From contig NZ_JAQZCH010000002.1 in assembly GCF_028737325.1 (NCBI RefSeq), positions 1,225,719 to 1,289,718 on the forward strand: a stretch of DNA of 64,000 nucleotides. Reading direction: 5' to 3'. Origin of the DNA: Microbacterium thalli. GTDB lineage: Bacteria > Actinomycetota > Actinomycetes > Actinomycetales > Microbacteriaceae. Shown one piece after another: positions 46,008 to 57,364 of the stretch. Numbering within the stretch: position 1 is the first letter of the stretch; each line of letters begins with the position of its first letter. Both the position numbers and the translations under genes were made by a program. The notes under the pieces were generated by a model. The model saw only the letters and a program-made list of their open reading frames with translations. It had not been told where the DNA came from and searched no databases.

Positions 46008-46720
46008 CAGTTCTCTCCTGTCGCGGTGCGGACGACGTCGATGACGGCGTCCACGGTCCGATCGAAGTCCAAATCCGTCGAGTCGACCACCACGACGCCC
46101 GGCGCGGCGGTGAGGAAGTCGACGACCTGCGAGTCCGACGCGTCACGGCGGTGAAGCGCCTCGGCGACAGCCGCGGCATCCTCTCCCGTGAGCTCGGCGC
46201 TGCGGCGCGCGGCGCGCACCTCGGGACTGGCGGTCAGCAGGATGCGCACGGGCGCATCCGGGAAGACCACGGTGGTGATGTCGCGCCCCTCGACGATGAC
46301 CCCCGCCGCGCCGGACGCCGCGACGAGCGCGCGGAAGAGCAGGTTCACCCGCTCGCGCACCGCGGGCACGCGCGCGACGCCGCTGACAGCGGCCGAGACG
46401 CGCGGCTCGCGGATCTGATCGGTGACGAAGGTGTCGCCCACGCGCACCCAGTGGTCGTCGGGGTCGAGCGAGATCGCGTAATCGAAGCCGTCGAGCGCAG
46501 CGACGACCGCGTCGGCGTCCGCCGTGTCGCGGTCCTGCTCGAGCACGCGCCAGGCCAGGGCGCGGTAGGCCGCACCGGTGTCGAGGAAGCCGTAGCCGAG
46601 CACGCGCGCCGCCTGCTTCGAGACACTCGACTTGCCGCTGCCGGCGGGACCGTCGATCGCGACGGTGACCGGGGCCTCGGTCGTGGGCACGCCGGTCTCG
46701 GCGAACGGGGTATCAGGCAT
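46007..46720 (-). CDS. cmk: Cytidylate kinase
   Basis: A 237-residue (d)CMP kinase. The P-loop is [20 protein letters not shown], followed by [18 protein letters not shown]. The substrate-binding segment is [20 protein letters not shown], with [12 protein letters not shown] and a lid HRRDASDS further on. ATG 46720 overlaps the tyrA stop by 8 bases, and its own stop overlaps the der start, implying coupling. Confidence 0.96.
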   Translation of the reverse strand: MPDTPFAETGVPTTEAPVTVAIDGPAGSGKSSVSKQAARVLGYGFLDTGAAYRALAWRVLEQDRDTADADAVVAALDGFDYAISLDPDDHWVRVGDTFVTDQIREPRVSAAVSGVARVPAVRERVNLLFRALVAASGAAGVIVEGRDITTVVFPDAPVRILLTASPEVRAARRSAELTGEDAAAVAEALHRRDASDSQVVDFLTAAPGVVVVDSTDLDFDRTVDAVIDVVRTATGEN

Positions 46721-47840
46721 GCGGCACGCTCGCGATCTTCCAGCCGCGCTGCTCGAGCCCGGCGACGGCTTGGTGGACGACCCCGGGATCGACGCTCAGC
46801 TCGGCCAGCCCGAACTGTGCTCCCGGTGAATGCTCCAGACGGAAGTCCTCGACGTTCACGGCGAGCTCGCCGAGGTCGCCGAACAGGCGTCCGAGCTGGC
46901 CCGCGGTGTCGTCGACGCGGACGACGACCTGCTCGAAGCGGCGGTTCTGTCCGTGCTTGCCCGGCAGCCGCTCCACGCCCTCGTTCCCGCGGCGGATGGT
47001 GTCGGCCACGGCCCGTCGGGCTCCCGGCGCACCCGGCTCGCGCAGAGCGTCCGAGACGGAGCGCAGATCGTCGGCGAGCGCGTCGAGCACAGCGACGACC
47101 GGGGCCGCGTTGGCACCGAGGATCTGCACCCACAGTTCGGGGGCGGATGCCGCGATGCGCGTCGTGTCGCGCACGCCCTGACCCGTCAGCCGCAGCGAGC
47201 CCTCGGGGGCGGCGACGAAACGGCCGGCGAGCAGACTCGCGACGAGCTGCGGTACGTGCGAGGTCAGCGCGACGGCCTCGTCGTGCTCCTGCGGCGTCAT
47301 CTCCAGCGGCATCGCACCGAGGTCGAGCGCGAGGCCCTCGACGATCGCGAGGTCGGAGGACAGGGTCTCGTCGTCGCGGCAGACCACCCAGGGGCGCCCG
47401 ACGAAGATATCGGCGCGCGCCGAGATGGCGCCGCCGCGCTCACGGCCCGCGAGGGGATGCGAGCCGATGTAGTGCGTGAGGTCGACGCCGCGCGCACGCA
47501 GCTCGCGGTACGGCTCGAGCTTGACGCTCGCGACATCCGTCACCACGACGCCCGGGTGAGCCGCCAGCTCGCGCTCGATGACGTCGGCGGTGACATCCGG
47601 TGGCACGGCGACGACGACGAGCACGGGCCGATCGTCGCCGGCGGGTAGCCGACCGGCGCCGTAGTCGACCGCGAGCCGCAGCTGCGCCGGGGAGGCGTCG
47701 TCGAGCACGACGTCGACGCCCAGCAGGCGCAGCGCGTGGCCGATGCTCGAGCCGAGCAGACCCGCGCCCACGATGCGCACGGTGCCGGCCGTGCGCGCAG
47801 CACGGCCGGGGCGCACGGGCGCGGGCGAAAGATCGGTCAC
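46713..47840 (-). CDS. tyrA: Prephenate dehydrogenase with ACT domain
   Basis: A 375-residue enzyme of tyrosine synthesis. The NAD-binding motif is [20 protein letters not shown], and the active-site blocks are [27 protein letters not shown] and [16 protein letters not shown]-terminal ACT domain (about 300-375, [20 protein letters not shown]) is likely the site of tyrosine feedback. GTG 47840 overlaps the rluB stop by 4 bases. Confidence 0.94.
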   Translation of the reverse strand: MTDLSPAPVRPGRAARTAGTVRIVGAGLLGSSIGHALRLLGVDVVLDDASPAQLRLAVDYGAGRLPAGDDRPVLVVVAVPPDVTADVIERELAAHPGVVVTDVASVKLEPYRELRARGVDLTHYIGSHPLAGRERGGAISARADIFVGRPWVVCRDDETLSSDLAIVEGLALDLGAMPLEMTPQEHDEAVALTSHVPQLVASLLAGRFVAAPEGSLRLTGQGVRDTTRIAASAPELWVQILGANAAPVVAVLDALADDLRSVSDALREPGAPGARRAVADTIRRGNEGVERLPGKHGQNRRFEQVVVRVDDTAGQLGRLFGDLGELAVNVEDFRLEHSPGAQFGLAELSVDPGVVHQAVAGLEQRGWKIASVPHA

Positions 47841-48613
47841 GGGGTCTCCGGAGAAGTCGGGTGCGGGGCGGCACCATCGGCGCTGCGCGAAAGCGTCAGC
47901 AGCGCACCTCGCTCCACTGTAGTCAACTCGCGTGCCCGGCCGGCCGGGAGGGTTCCCAGGTGCAGCGGCCCGAACTGCCGACGCACGAGCTCGAGCACCG
48001 GATGCCCCACCTCGGCCATCATGCGCCGCACGATGCGGTTGCGCCCCGAATGCAGCGTCAGCTCGACGAGGCTGGTGTCGCCCGAGGTGTCGAGCAGCCG
48101 CGCCTTATCGGCCGCGATCGGGCCGTCCTCCAGGTCGACCCCCTTCGTCAGCCGAGCGATCGTCTGCGGGGTGACGCGGCCGCGCACCTTGGCGATGTAG
48201 ACCTTGGTGACACCGAACGAGGGGTGCGCGAGCACGTGCGCGAGTTCGCCGTCGTTGGTGAGCACGAGCAGACCGCTCGTCTCGGCATCGAGCCGCCCGA
48301 CGTTGTAGAGGCGCTCGTCCCAGTCCGTGGTGAACCGGCGGAGATCGGCCCGGCCCTTCTCGTCCTTCATCGAACTGACGACGCCGGTCGGCTTGTTGAG
48401 CATGACGTAGCGCTTGGTCGTGTCCAGCTGCACCGCGGTGCCGTCGACGTCGACCCGGTCGTTCTCCGGGTCGATGCGGCTGCCCAGCTCGGTCACGACC
48501 GTGCCGTTGACCCGCACGCGTCCCTCGACGATCAGCTGCTCGCACACCCGTCGCGACGCGACCCCCGCGTTCGCCAACACCTTCTGCAGGCGTACGCCCT
48601 CGGCATCCGTCAT
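47837..48613 (-). CDS. rluB: 23S rRNA pseudouridine synthase (RluB/RsuA family)
   Basis: A 258-residue enzyme with an N-terminal S4 domain (VRLQKVLANAGVASRRVCEQ) and a catalytic domain with GRLDAETSGLLVLTND, whose Asp is the nucleophile. LTLHSGRNRIVRRMMAEVGH is the RNA-binding block. The family normally modifies 23S rRNA helix 89; RsuA-like specificity cannot be excluded. ATG 48613 overlaps the scpB stop (ATGA). Confidence 0.94.
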   Translation of the reverse strand: MTDAEGVRLQKVLANAGVASRRVCEQLIVEGRVRVNGTVVTELGSRIDPENDRVDVDGTAVQLDTTKRYVMLNKPTGVVSSMKDEKGRADLRRFTTDWDERLYNVGRLDAETSGLLVLTNDGELAHVLAHPSFGVTKVYIAKVRGRVTPQTIARLTKGVDLEDGPIAADKARLLDTSGDTSLVELTLHSGRNRIVRRMMAEVGHPVLELVRRQFGPLHLGTLPAGRARELTTVERGALLTLSRSADGAAPHPTSPETP

Positions 48614-49191
48614 CGGACTCCCTCTCCTTCGAACCCAGCGGTGCCGTCGTCGAGCAACGGCGAGATCGGCGGCAGCTCGTCGAGCGAGTTGATGCCGAGA
48701 TTGACCAGCAGCGCGTCGGTCGTGCCGTACAGGATCGCTCCGGTCTCGGAGTCCTGGCCGACCTCGGTCACGAGGCCGCGCGAGAGCAGCGTGCGTACGA
48801 CGGAGTCGACGTTGACGGCGCGGATCGACGCGACCTGGCCGCGCGACACCGGCTGCTTGTACGCGATGACCGCGAGCGTCTCGAGCGCTGCCTGCGACAG
48901 TCGCGACGGCGCCTGCGTGTTGACGAACTCGCTCACGAGCGCGTCGTGTTCGCCGCGCACGTACATGCGCCATCCGCCGCCCACCTCGCGCAGCTCGAAC
49001 CCGCGACGCGGTCCGCCCGCCTCGCCGTCGTAGTCGGCGACGAGACCGGCGACGGCCTGACGCACCGCCGCGACCGGCGCGCCGACGGCGGCGGCGAGGG
49101 CGACGAGGCTCTGCGGTTCGTCGACGATGAGCAGGATCGCCTCGAGGCGTCGCGCCACGTCGGCGACGGCGAACGTCGTGTCATCGGTCAT
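48610..49191 (-). CDS. scpB: SMC-kleisin accessory protein ScpB
   Basis: A 193-residue double winged-helix protein that dimerises and binds ScpA in the SMC condensin complex. Hallmarks are LEAILLIVDEPQSLVALAAA, LSQAALETLAVIAYKQPVSR, NVDSVVRTLLSRGLVTEVG and GAILYGTTDALLVNLGI. ATG 49191 lies within the end of scpA (11-base overlap), as usual for scpAB. Confidence 0.96.
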   Translation of the reverse strand: MTDDTTFAVADVARRLEAILLIVDEPQSLVALAAAVGAPVAAVRQAVAGLVADYDGEAGGPRRGFELREVGGGWRMYVRGEHDALVSEFVNTQAPSRLSQAALETLAVIAYKQPVSRGQVASIRAVNVDSVVRTLLSRGLVTEVGQDSETGAILYGTTDALLVNLGINSLDELPPISPLLDDGTAGFEGEGVR

Positions 49192-50164
49192 AGTCGGCTC
49201 CCAGGGTGGCGAGGTTCTCCTCGGACCAGCGTTCGGCGGTCCAGCGCAGCGTCAGCTCGCCGAGCGGCTCGAGCTGCTCGAACGACAGCGCCGCGTGCCG
49301 GTACAGCTCGAGGACGGCGAGGAAACGGGCCACGACGATGCCGGGCTGCGCGACCCCGGCGACGAGCTCGCGGAAGTTCAGGGTACCCGCGCCTCGCAGC
49401 AGCGTCACGACGACGGCCGCCTGCTCGCGGATCGACACGAGCGGCGCATGCAGGTGATCGAGCCCCACGACGGGGATCTCCTTCGGGGCGAAGGCCATCA
49501 TCGCGAGAGCGGCGAAGTCGTCGGCGGTGAGCGTCCACTTCAGCTCGGGCACGGCGGCCCGGTACTTCTCGTCGAGGCGGACCGAGCGGGTGTGGCGCCG
49601 GTCCTCGGCCACCACGCGCTCCGCGAACCACCCGGCGACCTGCTTGAACGCGCGGTACTGCAGCAGGCGGGCGAACAGCAGGTCGCGTGCCTCGAGCAGC
49701 GCCACCGACTCGGCGTCGATGAGCTCGCCCTGCGGCAGCAGCCCCGCGACCTTCATGTCGAGCAGCGTGGCGGCGACGACGAGGAACTCCGACGCCGCGT
49801 CGAGCTCTTCGGGCTCCAGCCCGCGGAGATACCCGATGAACTCGTCGGTGACCCTGCTGAGCGAGACCTCGGTGATGTCGACCTCGTGCTTGCCGATGAG
49901 GTTCAGGAGGAGGTCGAACGGCCCGTCGAAGTTCGTCAGCGAGACGCGGAACCCCGGCCCGTTCGCCTCGGTCGTGTCAGGCTCGGTCGTGTCAGGCTCG
50001 ATCGTGTCGGGCTCGGTCGGGGCGACGCCATCCGCCCCGGAAGCCTCCGCGCCGGCGTTGATCCGTTCGGCGTCGTTCCGAGCAGCGTCGTTCCGATCGG
50101 CGCGGGTCGGGTCGGGCTCGGTCGGGGCGACCGCGTCGGCGAATCCGTCAGGCGACGGCGCCAC
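49181..50164 (-). CDS. scpA: SMC kleisin ScpA with repetitive N-terminal extension
   Basis: A 327-residue kleisin bridging the SMC heads. The conserved core starts at FRVSLTNFDGPFDLLLNLIG, followed by EVDITEVSLSRVTDEFIGYL and EFLVVAATLLDMKVAGLLP; the C-terminal winged helix includes FLAVLELYRHAALSFEQLE. The first 70 residues form an acidic, repetitive extension (repeats of TEPDT, and NDAARNDAERIN) not needed for the fold. GTG 50164 is the only reasonable start and overlaps parA by 17 bases. Confidence 0.92.
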   Translation of the reverse strand: MAPSPDGFADAVAPTEPDPTRADRNDAARNDAERINAGAEASGADGVAPTEPDTIEPDTTEPDTTEANGPGFRVSLTNFDGPFDLLLNLIGKHEVDITEVSLSRVTDEFIGYLRGLEPEELDAASEFLVVAATLLDMKVAGLLPQGELIDAESVALLEARDLLFARLLQYRAFKQVAGWFAERVVAEDRRHTRSVRLDEKYRAAVPELKWTLTADDFAALAMMAFAPKEIPVVGLDHLHAPLVSIREQAAVVVTLLRGAGTLNFRELVAGVAQPGIVVARFLAVLELYRHAALSFEQLEPLGELTLRWTAERWSEENLATLGADYDR

Positions 50165-51032
50165 GGGCGACGAGCTCCCGCGCGAGGCGCAGGTAGGCCT
50201 GCGCGGCCTGATGCTCCGGCGCGAAGGTGATGATCGGCACGCCGGCGACCGACGCGTCGGGGAACTTGACGGTGCGGCCGATGACCGTCTCGAGGACGTC
50301 GTCACCGAAGGCCTCGACGACGCGCTCGAGCACCTCGCGCGAGTGCAGGGTGCGCGGGTCGTACATCGTCGCGAGGACGCCGTCGAGCTCGATCGACGGG
50401 TTCAGTCGGTCGCGCACCTTGTCGATCGTCTCGATGAGCAACGCGACGCCGCGCAGCGCGAAGAACTCGCACTCGAGCGGGATGAGCACGCCGTGGCTCG
50501 CCGTCAGCGCGTTCACGGTCAGCAGTCCGAGCGACGGCTGGCAGTCGACGAGGATCACGTCGTAGTCCGCCGAGACGTTGCGCAGCACGCGCGAGAGGAT
50601 CGTCTCGCGCGCGACCTCGTTGACCAGATGCACCTCGGCGGCCGAGAGATCGATGTTCGCGGGGATGACGTCGAGCCCGGGCACCGAGGTCGACACGATC
50701 ACCTCGTGCGGGTCGCGCTTGGTGTCCAGCAGCAGGTCGTAGATCGTCGGCACGTCGTGGGTCGCGATGCCCAGACCCGCCGACAGCGCGCCCTGCGGGT
50801 CGAAGTCGACGGCGAGCACACGGCGCCCGTAGTCGGCGAGCGCGGCGGCGAGGTTGATCGTCGTCGTGGTCTTGCCGACGCCGCCCTTCTGGTTGCACAG
50901 CGCGATGATGCGCGCCGGACCGTGACCGTTGAGCTTCGGCGGGGTCGGGAAACCCCGGTAGGGGCGACCGGTGGGTCCGATCGGGGTGTCTTCCGTGGGG
51001 GCCTTCCCGGCCTTCCGCGACTTGTCCGTCAC
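50148..51032 (-). CDS. ParA/Soj-family ATPase
   Basis: A 294-residue Walker-type ATPase, with the deviant P-loop CNQKGGVGKTTTTINLAAAL and VLAVDFDPQGALSAGLGIAT. Also visible are VILVDCQPSLGLLTVNALTA and IPLECEFFALRGVALLIETI. This scpA-linked ParA is common in actinobacteria and distinct from the origin-proximal parAB; no ParB is adjacent. It probably assists chromosome organisation with SMC. GTG 51032 follows AGGAG; a longer reading to 51083 lacks a ribosome site. Confidence 0.94.
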   Translation of the reverse strand: MTDKSRKAGKAPTEDTPIGPTGRPYRGFPTPPKLNGHGPARIIALCNQKGGVGKTTTTINLAAALADYGRRVLAVDFDPQGALSAGLGIATHDVPTIYDLLLDTKRDPHEVIVSTSVPGLDVIPANIDLSAAEVHLVNEVARETILSRVLRNVSADYDVILVDCQPSLGLLTVNALTASHGVLIPLECEFFALRGVALLIETIDKVRDRLNPSIELDGVLATMYDPRTLHSREVLERVVEAFGDDVLETVIGRTVKFPDASVAGVPIITFAPEHQAAQAYLRLARELVARGAVA

Positions 51033-51113
51033 CGAGACTCCTGCTTTCCGTAGCGTGCGATCGATTCTCGCACAGGCATGCACGCCCCGCGGGGAGACCT
51101 TCCGGGCGCGGCG

Positions 51114-52205
51114 TTACCGGATGCCGCGCAGGGTGTCGACGTCCACGAGCCCCGAGCGCAGCGAACCGCCGGCGATGAGGCTCGGGATCGCGAGCGTGCG
51201 GATGTCGTTCTCGACCACGTCCCGCACCCGCTCGAGCTCGGCGGCGACGGCCGGCGAGTCGGCGAGGGCGTGCACGGCGGCGAGATCGTCGGGCGTGTAG
51301 CCGGCCTCGACGAGCCAGGCGTCGAGCTGGCGCTGCGCTGCGACCGGGTCGGCGGCGTTCATCCAGGTCTGCGCGGCGGTCCCGTCCGCGACGGTGCCGG
51401 TGAAGAGGCGTTCGATCACGAACCAGTCGGGGGTCTGAACGGATGCCGCTGCCGCAACGAGGGCCGCCCGGTCCTGCTCGTGCAGCCGAACCGCGGTGAG
51501 CACCCGCGCGACGAGCGGCGAGTTCGCGAACCGCGGGCCGGTCTCGGATTCGATCGGATACACGAGGTAGGTCAGGTTGTTGGCCTCGGTGAACCCCGAT
51601 GCGTGGACGTTCTCGAGCAGCTGCGCGCAGAAGCGGCATCCGGGGTCCATGATCTCGACGGCGGTCGGCAGACCGGCGCGGTAGCCCCCGAGGTACGTCG
51701 GCGCGACGGGCGTGAAGTCGGCGGCATCCCAGGTCCGCAGCCGGCTCGGCACCGCGGCGATCGTCTCGGCGAGCGACGAGACCTCGGCCCCCACCGCCCC
51801 GATCACGTCGCCGCGGCCGAGCAGTTCGGCGAAGCCGGGCGCGGTGTCGATCGAGCACATCTCGGCGGCGAGCGAGCACGACTGCGCGCTCTGCTTGTCG
51901 CACGTGCCGTAGACGTAGAGGTTCAGGCCGCTGCGGCCGAGCAGATAGACGCTGAGGATCATCGACAGGACGAGCAGCCACGCGACCACCTCGATCGCGA
52001 TGCTCGCAGGGCGCACGAGCCGCGGCGCCCGGGTCGCGAGCGGCGCGAGGATCGACGACTTCACGTCGTCGCGGAACGTCGTGTCGCACGCCCGGAACGT
52101 CACGCGCCGCCACGTGCAGCCCCAGGCGCGGCGCAGCAGGCGCCGGTATCGCGCCGAGACCGCCGAGCCCAGGAGCACGACCACGAACGCGACGATGCAG
52201 ACCAC
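51114..52205 (-). CDS. Membrane-anchored DsbA-like thiol-oxidoreductase (CxxC)
   Basis: A 363-residue protein. Two N-terminal membrane helices (about residues 1-17 and 68-92) flank a basic cytoplasmic loop. The extracellular part has a cysteine cluster (YGTCDKQSAQSCSLAAEMCS) and a thioredoxin-fold region with the redox motif MDPGCRFCAQLLENVH. It ends in IPSLIAGGSLRSGLVDVD, which supplies the cis-Pro region typical of DsbA-like folds. GTG 52205 begins 1 base after the upstream PLP-enzyme stop. With VKOR two genes upstream it likely forms an oxidative-folding pair; a specialised client is possible. Confidence 0.72.
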   Translation of the reverse strand: MVCIVAFVVVLLGSAVSARYRRLLRRAWGCTWRRVTFRACDTTFRDDVKSSILAPLATRAPRLVRPASIAIEVVAWLLVLSMILSVYLLGRSGLNLYVYGTCDKQSAQSCSLAAEMCSIDTAPGFAELLGRGDVIGAVGAEVSSLAETIAAVPSRLRTWDAADFTPVAPTYLGGYRAGLPTAVEIMDPGCRFCAQLLENVHASGFTEANNLTYLVYPIESETGPRFANSPLVARVLTAVRLHEQDRAALVAAAASVQTPDWFVIERLFTGTVADGTAAQTWMNAADPVAAQRQLDAWLVEAGYTPDDLAAVHALADSPAVAAELERVRDVVENDIRTLAIPSLIAGGSLRSGLVDVDTLRGIR

Positions 52206-52206
52206 G

Positions 52207-53451
52207 TCACAGACCCCGCATCATCGGCTCGAGCGCGGCGAGGGCGGCGTCCACATCGTCGGCGGTGTTGTGCGCGCCGAGGCTGAAGCGGACGAGCGGC
52301 GGCAGCCCGCGGCGCTCGGCGAGCCAGTGGTGCGCGCAGAAGTGGCCGCTGCGCACCTCGACCCCCGCACGCGAGAGGAACACCGCGAGCCGGTGGGCGT
52401 CGACACGGTGGGGCCGCACCGACATCACGGGCGATGGAGCGGGGCTTTCGAGCGTCAGGTTCGGCATCCGTTCCAGACCGGCGGCGAGCCGTTCGGCGAG
52501 CGCCCGTTCGTCGGCCTCGATCGCCGACAGCTGTGGCAGGAACCACCGCAGCGCAGCGCCGAACCCGACGATCGCGCTGCCGGGCAGCGATCCGGGCTCG
52601 AGGCGGGTGTGCAGGTCGGGCAGCAGCTCGTAGTCGTCCTCGCCCACGCGGGCGACCTGTCCGCCACCGAGGAACATCGGCTCGAGCGTGTCGAGCAGCG
52701 CGGATGTCGCGACGACGAGCCCGAGCGTCGGGCCGTACATCTTGTGCGACGAGAAGCAGAACGCGTCGGCCGCGACCCCGCGCAGGCGAGAGAGCGCGTG
52801 GGGCGCCGCCTGCGCGGCATCCACGATGACGACCCCGCCCCGGCGATGCGCGCGCTCGACGAGGTCGGCGAGCCCCGCCGCGACGGTGCCGTCGACGTTG
52901 TCCATCGCCGACACGACGAGGAGGGCGTCCGTCAGGTCGATGTCGCCGATGACCGGTGACCCATCGGACGCCCGGTCGACGACGATCCGCGGGATGCCGG
53001 CGCGACGCGCGAAGGTCATCGTCGAGAGGAACACGGCGTTGTGCTCGGTGTGCGTCGTGATGACGCGGGTGAAACGACCGGCGGGCAGCTGGTGCAGCAG
53101 GGCGTTGAGGCCGGCGGTGGTGTTGGCCGTGAAGGCGCACGCGTACCGGCGCGGCGACAGGGCGAACGCGTCGAGCACCGCACGGCGGACGTCGGCGATC
53201 TCGGCGTCGACGCGGCGCCCGGCGTCGTACTGCACGCGGCCGCCGCACGCGCCGCCGTCACGGTCGTGCGCGAGGACGGCGTCGAGCACGGGCTGCGGAC
53301 GCAGCGTCTGACACGCGGAGTCGAACGCCAGCCGGGTCGCTGGCACGTGAGCGAACCCCTCGCGCCGCGCGGATGCGCGTGCACCAGCGGCATCCGGCAG
53401 CGCCCGCGGCGGCTGCGGATCGGCGCGGCGGCGCAGGCGTCCCCCGAGCAT
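52207..53451 (-). CDS. Class V aminotransferase / cysteine-desulfurase-like PLP enzyme
   Basis: A 414-residue PLP enzyme. The PLP-binding Lys is in FCFSSHKMYGPTLGLVVATS. The phosphate-binding region is FTANTTAGLNALL, and the Asp and His regions are VVIVDAAQAAPHAL and TTHTEHNAVFLST. Near the C-terminus EVRSGHFCAHHW corresponds to the RxGHHCA active-site cysteine loop of SufS/Csd, so desulfurase activity is chemically possible. The N-terminus (first 40 residues) is Arg/Ala-rich. ATG 53451 overlaps the VKOR stop (TGATG). Its substrate and link to the redox proteins around it are unknown. Confidence 0.8.
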   Translation of the reverse strand: MLGGRLRRRADPQPPRALPDAAGARASARREGFAHVPATRLAFDSACQTLRPQPVLDAVLAHDRDGGACGGRVQYDAGRRVDAEIADVRRAVLDAFALSPRRYACAFTANTTAGLNALLHQLPAGRFTRVITTHTEHNAVFLSTMTFARRAGIPRIVVDRASDGSPVIGDIDLTDALLVVSAMDNVDGTVAAGLADLVERAHRRGGVVIVDAAQAAPHALSRLRGVAADAFCFSSHKMYGPTLGLVVATSALLDTLEPMFLGGGQVARVGEDDYELLPDLHTRLEPGSLPGSAIVGFGAALRWFLPQLSAIEADERALAERLAAGLERMPNLTLESPAPSPVMSVRPHRVDAHRLAVFLSRAGVEVRSGHFCAHHWLAERRGLPPLVRFSLGAHNTADDVDAALAALEPMMRGL

Positions 53452-54047
53452 CAGAGGCTCCCCAGCACATCGAGGCGCAGTTGCGCCGCCACGGCGATCG
53501 CAAGGTAGTCGACGACGACGACGAGCGGCGTCCACGCCAGCAGCACGGCACCGGCGCGTTCGACGGCGCTTCCCCACAGCCCCTCGCGCAGACTCCAGCC
53601 GAAGGTCGACCAGAACAGCGGGATGGTGACGAGCCACACGACCATGCACCACGGGCAGAGCGAGCCGTACTCGACGATGCTGCGGAACGCGAGCACATGC
53701 ACGAAGACGAACGCGCCCGCGACGAACACCCCGTACACCCGCCAGTACCAGGGGCGCAGGCCCGTCGGTGCAGCGAGAGCCGAGACGCCGGCGAACACGG
53801 CGCCCGGGAACAGCACGATGCCGATGATCGCGTTGCTGAAGCCCAGGAGGTTTCCGCCGGGGCTGAGGAGGTTCGGCCCGCACGTGACGATGGGGCTGAT
53901 GTCGCATGCGATCAGCGCGTCCGCGCCGCTGAGCTGGCCGATGTACTCGTGGTAGAGCAAGAACGACACGACCCACCCGAGCACGCCCGCCACGGTCCAC
54001 CCGATCGCGAGCGCACGACCGGGGCGCACCGCGCGGCCGGGGGTCAT
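53451..54047 (-). CDS. Vitamin K epoxide reductase (VKOR) family protein
   Basis: A 198-residue membrane protein of four to five helices that reoxidises DsbA-like partners using quinone. The quinone-proximal motif is YGSLCPWCMVVW (CxxC). The extracellular loop cysteines are in IACDISPIVTCGPNLLSPGG, with a conserved Ser/Asn region GFSNAIIG. ATG 54047 follows GGAGGAT. It heads a three-gene operon with a PLP enzyme and a membrane DsbA-like protein. The 120 bases upstream (54048-54167) separate it from xerD and hold no gene. Confidence 0.92.
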   Translation of the reverse strand: MTPGRAVRPGRALAIGWTVAGVLGWVVSFLLYHEYIGQLSGADALIACDISPIVTCGPNLLSPGGNLLGFSNAIIGIVLFPGAVFAGVSALAAPTGLRPWYWRVYGVFVAGAFVFVHVLAFRSIVEYGSLCPWCMVVWLVTIPLFWSTFGWSLREGLWGSAVERAGAVLLAWTPLVVVVDYLAIAVAAQLRLDVLGSL

Positions 54048-54167
54048 GCTGCCATCCTCCGTCGCGGCGCTCCGGCGGCATCCGCCCGATCACCGGGAAA
54101 AACCGGCCCCGGAGGAACCCCGCAGGACAGCGCGTCCGGGGTGGCTCCGTCAGCGCGCCGGGCGACC

Positions 54168-55091
54168 TCAGCGCGCTCGCGGGTGGGATGTCGCGTAGAT
54201 CTCGCGCAGAGCGTCGACGGTCACGTGCGTGTAGATCTGCGTCGTCGCGACCGAGGCGTGGCCGAGCAGCTCCTGCACGACGCGGACGTCGGCGCCTCCC
54301 TGCAGCAGGTGGGTCGCGAACGAGTGGCGCAGGGTGTGCGGCGACACGTGGGCGGTCAGGCCGGCGCCCTCGGCCGCCCGCTGGATGATGAGCCACGCGC
54401 TCTGGCGCGACAGCGGCGCCCCGCGCACGCCGAGGAAGAGACGCGGCGTCGCGCGGCCGCGGCGCGAGAGCTCCGGGCGTGCCCGCGCGAGGTACGCGTC
54501 GACCGAGGCCCGCGCGTACGACCCGACCGGCACGACGCGCTCCTTCGCCCCCTTGCCGCGCACGCGCAGGACGTCGCCGAGGGCGAGGTCGTCGACGTCG
54601 AGCTGCACGATCTCCGACACCCGCGCCCCGGTCGCGTAGAGCAGCTCGAGCAGGGCCCGGTCGCGCAGGCCCGCGAGATCGGTGTCGACGGCATCGCCGG
54701 GCGCCGGGCCCGCGGCATCCAGCAGCCGTTCCACCTGATCGATCGTCAGCGCCTTCGGCAGTCGGCGCGGCGTCTTCGGGGGCCGCAACCGCTGCGTCGG
54801 GTCGCCCTCGGCCAGCCCCTCGCGGGCGAGGAACCGGTGCAGGCCGCGCAGCGACGACTGCAGGCGCGCGAGCGACGTGGCGGCGGGAGGCGGATCGGCC
54901 GCCGCAGCCTGCTCGGCGAACCGCGTCACGACCTCGATGGTCACGGCCGCGACGTCGTCGATACCCTGCTCACCGAGCCAGGTCGTGTAGGCGTCGAGAT
55001 CGCGCCGGTACGCCGCGACCGTGTGCGCCGACAGCCCCCGTTCGACGGAGATGTGGCGCAGGTACGCCGTGACGGCACGCTCGAGGCGCAC
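54168..55091 (-). CDS. xerD: Tyrosine recombinase XerD
   Basis: A 307-residue site-specific recombinase for chromosome dimer resolution. The N-terminal core-binding domain includes [20 protein letters not shown]. The catalytic residues lie in [20 protein letters not shown] (Arg), [12 protein letters not shown] (Lys), [20 protein letters not shown] (HxxR) and [20 protein letters not shown] (His and Tyr nucleophile). Housekeeping position after pyrG-nudix argues against a mobile-element integrase. GTG 55091 is 1 base after the NUDIX stop. Confidence 0.95.
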   Translation of the reverse strand: MRLERAVTAYLRHISVERGLSAHTVAAYRRDLDAYTTWLGEQGIDDVAAVTIEVVTRFAEQAAAADPPPAATSLARLQSSLRGLHRFLAREGLAEGDPTQRLRPPKTPRRLPKALTIDQVERLLDAAGPAPGDAVDTDLAGLRDRALLELLYATGARVSEIVQLDVDDLALGDVLRVRGKGAKERVVPVGSYARASVDAYLARARPELSRRGRATPRLFLGVRGAPLSRQSAWLIIQRAAEGAGLTAHVSPHTLRHSFATHLLQGGADVRVVQELLGHASVATTQIYTHVTVDALREIYATSHPRAR

Positions 55092-55092
55092 C

Positions 55093-57352
<2,260 letters not shown>

Positions 57353-57364
57353 CTATTCTATCAG

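Noticed and set aside
54168..55091. Mobile-element integrase
   Set aside because: Length, motifs and position after pyrG and a NUDIX gene fit housekeeping XerD; no attachment repeats or phage genes are nearby.
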